Assembly (NCBI GenBank): GCA_026710155.1
Contig: JAPORQ010000024.1
Coordinates: forward strand, 1-62,263
Direction of reading: 5' to 3'
Length of the DNA: 62,263 nucleotides
Origin: Paracoccaceae bacterium
GTDB taxonomy: Bacteria > Pseudomonadota > Alphaproteobacteria > Rhodobacterales > Rhodobacteraceae
Each line of letters opens with the position of its first letter. Position 1 is the first letter of the stretch. The notes beneath the pieces are model-generated. The model searched no databases. It saw only the letters and a program-made list of their open reading frames with translations, and was not told the origin of the DNA. Made by a program: the position numbers and the translations under genes. This document shows, one piece after another, positions 59,516 to 62,263 of the stretch.

Positions 59516-60511
59516 ATGACCAACGTTGCTACGATTTTTGGTGGTTCCGGATTTTTGGGTAGGTACATTACCCAGAGATTGGCAGCAAGGGGTTTTCGGA
59601 TCAGAGTTGCCGTCAGAAGACCAAATGAAGCCGGTTTCGTCAGGGTTTATGGTTCACCGGGGCAGATTGAACCTTATTTGACCAATGTCAGGTATGACAA
59701 TTCGGTCCGGGAAGCCATTCAGGGTTCGGATACGGTTATCAATTGTGTGGGAATTCTAAATCAGGTCGGCAAACAGAAATTCAATAACATCCATGTGGAT
59801 GCGGTCGAAAGAATTGCCCGATTTGCCACTGAATTGGGTGTTTCACACCTTGTCCATATTTCTTCATTGGGTTCAGCCCATGGGAGTGAAAGTCTCTATG
59901 CCAGAACCAAGGCTCTTGGAGAGGAAGCGATTTTGAGGAATTATCCCGATTGCACGATTTTCCGCCCCTCGGTTGTTTTTGGCAACGAGGATGAGTTTTT
60001 CAACAAGTTCGCCTCGATGGCAAGACTTTTTCCTGTTCTTCCTCTTCCTGGCGCCAATGCCCGTTTTCAGCCCATATATGTCGATGATATTGCCAAGGCC
60101 GTGGAACAGGCTGTGTTGACCAAGGATATAAGGGGTATTTATGAGTTGGGTGGGGATGAGATACTGACCCTCAAGGAGCTGATTGACCTGATGCTTAAGG
60201 TAATACGCAGAAAAAGACTAGTCATCCCCTTGCCACCTGAAATTTGTTCCCCATTGGGATGGACATTGGACATGGTTCAGATATTCAGTGGTGGTTTGGT
60301 GAAAAACAACCTTCTCACAAGGGATCAACTCATCCAGTTGGGAAGTGACAATGTCGTTTCAGGTGATTATCCCAGATTGCAGGATTTGAAGATTGCACCA
60401 ACTTCGCTGGAAAGTGTTTTGGAAGATTATCTCTACAGTTATCGACCTGCAGGCCAATTCACGGCAATTCATGAATCATCAGGTGGGTCTGGAAGAAATC
60501 AGGACATCTAG
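59516..60511 (+). CDS. Complex I NDUFA9-like NAD(P)-binding protein
   Basis: This protein of about 331 residues has an extended-SDR Rossmann fold: VATIFGGSGFLGRYITQRLA at the N-terminus, VSHLVHISSLGSAHGSESLY with the SDR-type Tyr/Lys region, and RPSVVFGNEDEFFNKFASMA. It matches the NDUFA9/complex I accessory family found in alphaproteobacteria, usually close to uppP as here. An ATG seven codons upstream (59495) is an alternative start. Confidence 0.87.
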   Translation: MTNVATIFGGSGFLGRYITQRLAARGFRIRVAVRRPNEAGFVRVYGSPGQIEPYLTNVRYDNSVREAIQGSDTVINCVGILNQVGKQKFNNIHVDAVERIARFATELGVSHLVHISSLGSAHGSESLYARTKALGEEAILRNYPDCTIFRPSVVFGNEDEFFNKFASMARLFPVLPLPGANARFQPIYVDDIAKAVEQAVLTKDIRGIYELGGDEILTLKELIDLMLKVIRRKRLVIPLPPEICSPLGWTLDMVQIFSGGLVKNNLLTRDQLIQLGSDNVVSGDYPRLQDLKIAPTSLESVLEDYLYSYRPAGQFTAIHESSGGSGRNQDI

Positions 60512-60994
60512 AAGACTTTTGGTCAATCATTTGAGGCTTATAATATCGAAGCAACAAATTAAAGACACATGACCTTTAACCAACTACCGACAAAATTTGG
60601 AGCCCCGGTATCATCACAATTGGATGCTGTTAATGGGCTAAACTCAAACAAGGAAAGGGTATCAAAAAACCATATGATTATGATTGGCCTATCGGTTATT
60701 AATTAGTTGCTTTGGTATAATCATTATTATACAACATTATTGTTGTATTAATGATTGGGCTTATAAAGATAGGTTGACCACGAATCAATCCACCAGCCTG
60801 TCAAGGCAGCCTTCAAACCGGCCCCGCCCCAATCCATGCCAGGCGTCCAGTCCACCCACGCCACCTCCCGGCGTTCCTCGGCGCAGGGGGTGCCGGCCCC
60901 AAGGCTCTCAGACCTCCATTTTGCCATTGGGGCCTCATTCAACCGGGAGGAAAATCGTACATCTGCCAACCCATCCTTGTAAGCCTCAATCATT
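60512..60994. other. Intergenic with an IS630-end-like repeat and a GC-rich fragment
   Basis: 60655-60700 resembles 55025-55068, the sequence just after the IS630 remnant: both contain GTATC, then TATGATT and ATTGG in the same order. From about 60780 to 60995 the sequence turns GC-rich, and a minus-strand frame with GAGTPCAEERREVAWVDWTP looks coding-like. I do not recognise it. Probably remnants of inserted elements. Confidence 0.4.
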
Positions 60995-61798
60995 TCATCC
61001 AAAGGCCAGGTACAGCAAAACTAAACCAAGAATAATGCGATAGACCACATAAGGTGTAAAACTTACAAAGTTCAACAACCGCATCATTATTCCGAGTGCT
61101 CCTAGGGCTGAAACAAACGAAATAAAAACAACAATCAAACTATCGGTTAGTTTCCCGGGATTCGAATTGCCAATCAAATCAAGACCTGTCAAGGTTCCTG
61201 CTGCAATAATTGTTGGTATGGACATTAGCATGGCAATTCTTGCAGCTTCCTTGCGTGAATAACCCAAAAGTCTGGCACCGGAAATCACAATACCCGATCT
61301 TGAAGTTCCAGGTACCAGCGACAGGATTTGAAAGAGACCAAGGATGAAGGCATGCCTGACTAAAAAGTTGTCAACTGTAAGATTGTTTTTTTTCATGCGG
61401 TCACACGCATACAACACCAACCCGAAAAACAGGGTGGTTGATCCGATTACCGCCAGACTTCGGAAAAGAATGCTCAGATCCAGCAGGAATATCATGAAAC
61501 CGACTATGGTTACAGGTATGGTTGCTATGACTAGACCCAAGAACAGCATGGAATCTGGTGTCTGGAATCGGCCCTCGAAAACATCAACCACTCCCCGAAG
61601 AAGTCTAACAACTTCTTTTCGGAAGTAGACAATAACAGCCAAGAGGGTTCCTATATGCGCTGCAACATCGATGACCAGACTTTGATCTTCCCAATCTGTG
61701 AATAGGGGTATCAGGACGAGATGACCCGAGGAAGAAACGGGTAAAAACTCGGTTATTCCCTGGATGATGGCAACAAGGATTATGTGAAAAACCAACAT
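60995..61798 (-). CDS. uppP: Undecaprenyl-diphosphatase (UppP/BacA)
   Basis: This 267-residue polytopic membrane enzyme recycles undecaprenyl pyrophosphate to the monophosphate carrier for peptidoglycan and LPS. The two family signatures are IQGITEFLPVSSSGHLVLIP (residues ~11-30) and LVPGTSRSGIVISGARLLG (~residue 168). I chose the ATG at 61796-61798 behind AGGAGA, which gives the usual length. The longer open frame adds 63 residues unlike the family. Confidence 0.95.
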   Translation of the reverse strand: MLVFHIILVAIIQGITEFLPVSSSGHLVLIPLFTDWEDQSLVIDVAAHIGTLLAVIVYFRKEVVRLLRGVVDVFEGRFQTPDSMLFLGLVIATIPVTIVGFMIFLLDLSILFRSLAVIGSTTLFFGLVLYACDRMKKNNLTVDNFLVRHAFILGLFQILSLVPGTSRSGIVISGARLLGYSRKEAARIAMLMSIPTIIAAGTLTGLDLIGNSNPGKLTDSLIVVFISFVSALGALGIMMRLLNFVSFTPYVVYRIILGLVLLYLAFG

Positions 61799-61981
61799 GC
61801 TAGGTATGTTCTCCTGAATTAGAATTATGGGCACTTGGACCAGGCCAGTTGCCAAAAGGAACTGACCAAAAACATTCTTTCCTTTTCTCAATAATTGTTT
61901 TTCTTGAAAGTATCTATTGGAATTTTCTTTGTTCATTCTATGATACCTTCTAAGCTCAAACCTCCAAATTAGGAGTGCGCC

Positions 61982-62188
61982 ATGCATTTCAAACCACCCT
62001 TTTTCTCGCTCAGTCTGGATCTGGATGGAGCTGGCCGGATTTTCTGGGTTTTCCTGTTCGGTTTGATGGGGCCATTGACCCTGACCTATTTTGCAATGAT
62101 TGCCGACATCATATTCTGGTCACTTTTTTTCTTTGTAATTGGTTGCCGATTTATTTGGGCCCAGAAGGGAGTCCTGAAAGGAACATGA
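61982..62188 (+). CDS. Small hypothetical membrane protein
   Basis: This 68-residue protein has two hydrophobic segments (IFWVFLFGLMGPLTLTYFAM and IIFWSLFFFVIGCRFIWA). Its stop overlaps the next start by four bases (ATGA), which argues that it is real and coupled to the downstream gene. No family recognised. Confidence 0.55.
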   Translation: MHFKPPFFSLSLDLDGAGRIFWVFLFGLMGPLTLTYFAMIADIIFWSLFFFVIGCRFIWAQKGVLKGT

Positions 62189-62263
62189 AATATCCAACAC
62201 CCGAGGTCGGCCGGGTTTTCTACGATTCGGCCCAGGCAGCAGCCCAGGACCATCCCATCATGC
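62185..62263 (+). CDS. Start of a further gene, truncated by the window edge
   Basis: The ATG at 62185-62187 overlaps the preceding stop and opens MKYPTPEVGRVFYDSAQAAA, continuing to the end of the window. Too little is present to name it. Confidence 0.5.
   Translation, partial: MKYPTPEVGRVFYDSAQAAAQDHPIM

Overview
The window looks like a chromosome segment of a marine or host-associated alphaproteobacterium with an AT-leaning genome. Three things point there: the alphaproteobacterial gene orders lysC-ptsP and rnd-kdsD-lptA-lptB...hpf-ptsN; the C1/methylamine genes (MttB-like methyltransferase, dimethylglycine dehydrogenase-like protein, SoxB/SoxD); and many TTT and TRAP-TAXI uptake genes. 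Eroded genes and transposon remnants are common between core genes, and several GC-rich patches interrupt the AT-rich background. This fits a genome under relaxed selection, such as a symbiont, but that is inference.

Layout. 342-5849 (minus) is a demethylation and one-carbon block. 5900-7704 holds an EamA exporter and MTA phosphorylase. 8569-19360 is a complete type I-E CRISPR-Cas locus: an array of 38 repeats and 37 spacers, then cas2, cas1, cas6e, cas5e, cas7e, cse2, cas8e and cas3, all read on the minus strand. 19419-20034 is the most unusual stretch. Divergent from cas3 lies a tiny degenerate CRISPR unit with its own near-consensus promoter. Its 21-nt spacer matches, at 18 of 21 positions and next to an ATG PAM, a site just upstream of a GIY-YIG nuclease-like gene. 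This resembles the CreA/CreR class of Cascade-guided regulatory RNAs. 20110-24754 holds a GNAT enzyme, ptsP, lysC and a DUF1178 protein. 25187-26328 is a dead AAA ATPase.

26971-33337 (plus) is a GntR regulator followed by a TPP-dependent lyase/decarboxylase, formyl-CoA transferase, a 10-formyl-THF hydrolase-like protein and formate-THF ligase. Together these feed formyl units from oxalate-like substrates into the folate pool. A tripartite tricarboxylate transporter (33549-36680) follows. 41093-46687 is a LysR regulator divergent from a TAXI-TRAP transporter that is translationally coupled to a type I sulfatase.

48244-59140 is a conserved cell-envelope and PTS-Ntr cluster broken by accessory DNA. 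The expected rpoN and lptC positions are empty or occupied by mobile remnants. Two paralogous secreted, six-cysteine proteins (49480-50155 and 53761-54436) each carry a C9 tract in the signal-peptide region. In both, the tract puts the gene out of frame by one base, the hallmark of slipped-strand phase variation. The window ends with tRNA-Leu(CAG), an NDUFA9-like protein, uppP and the start of a further gene.
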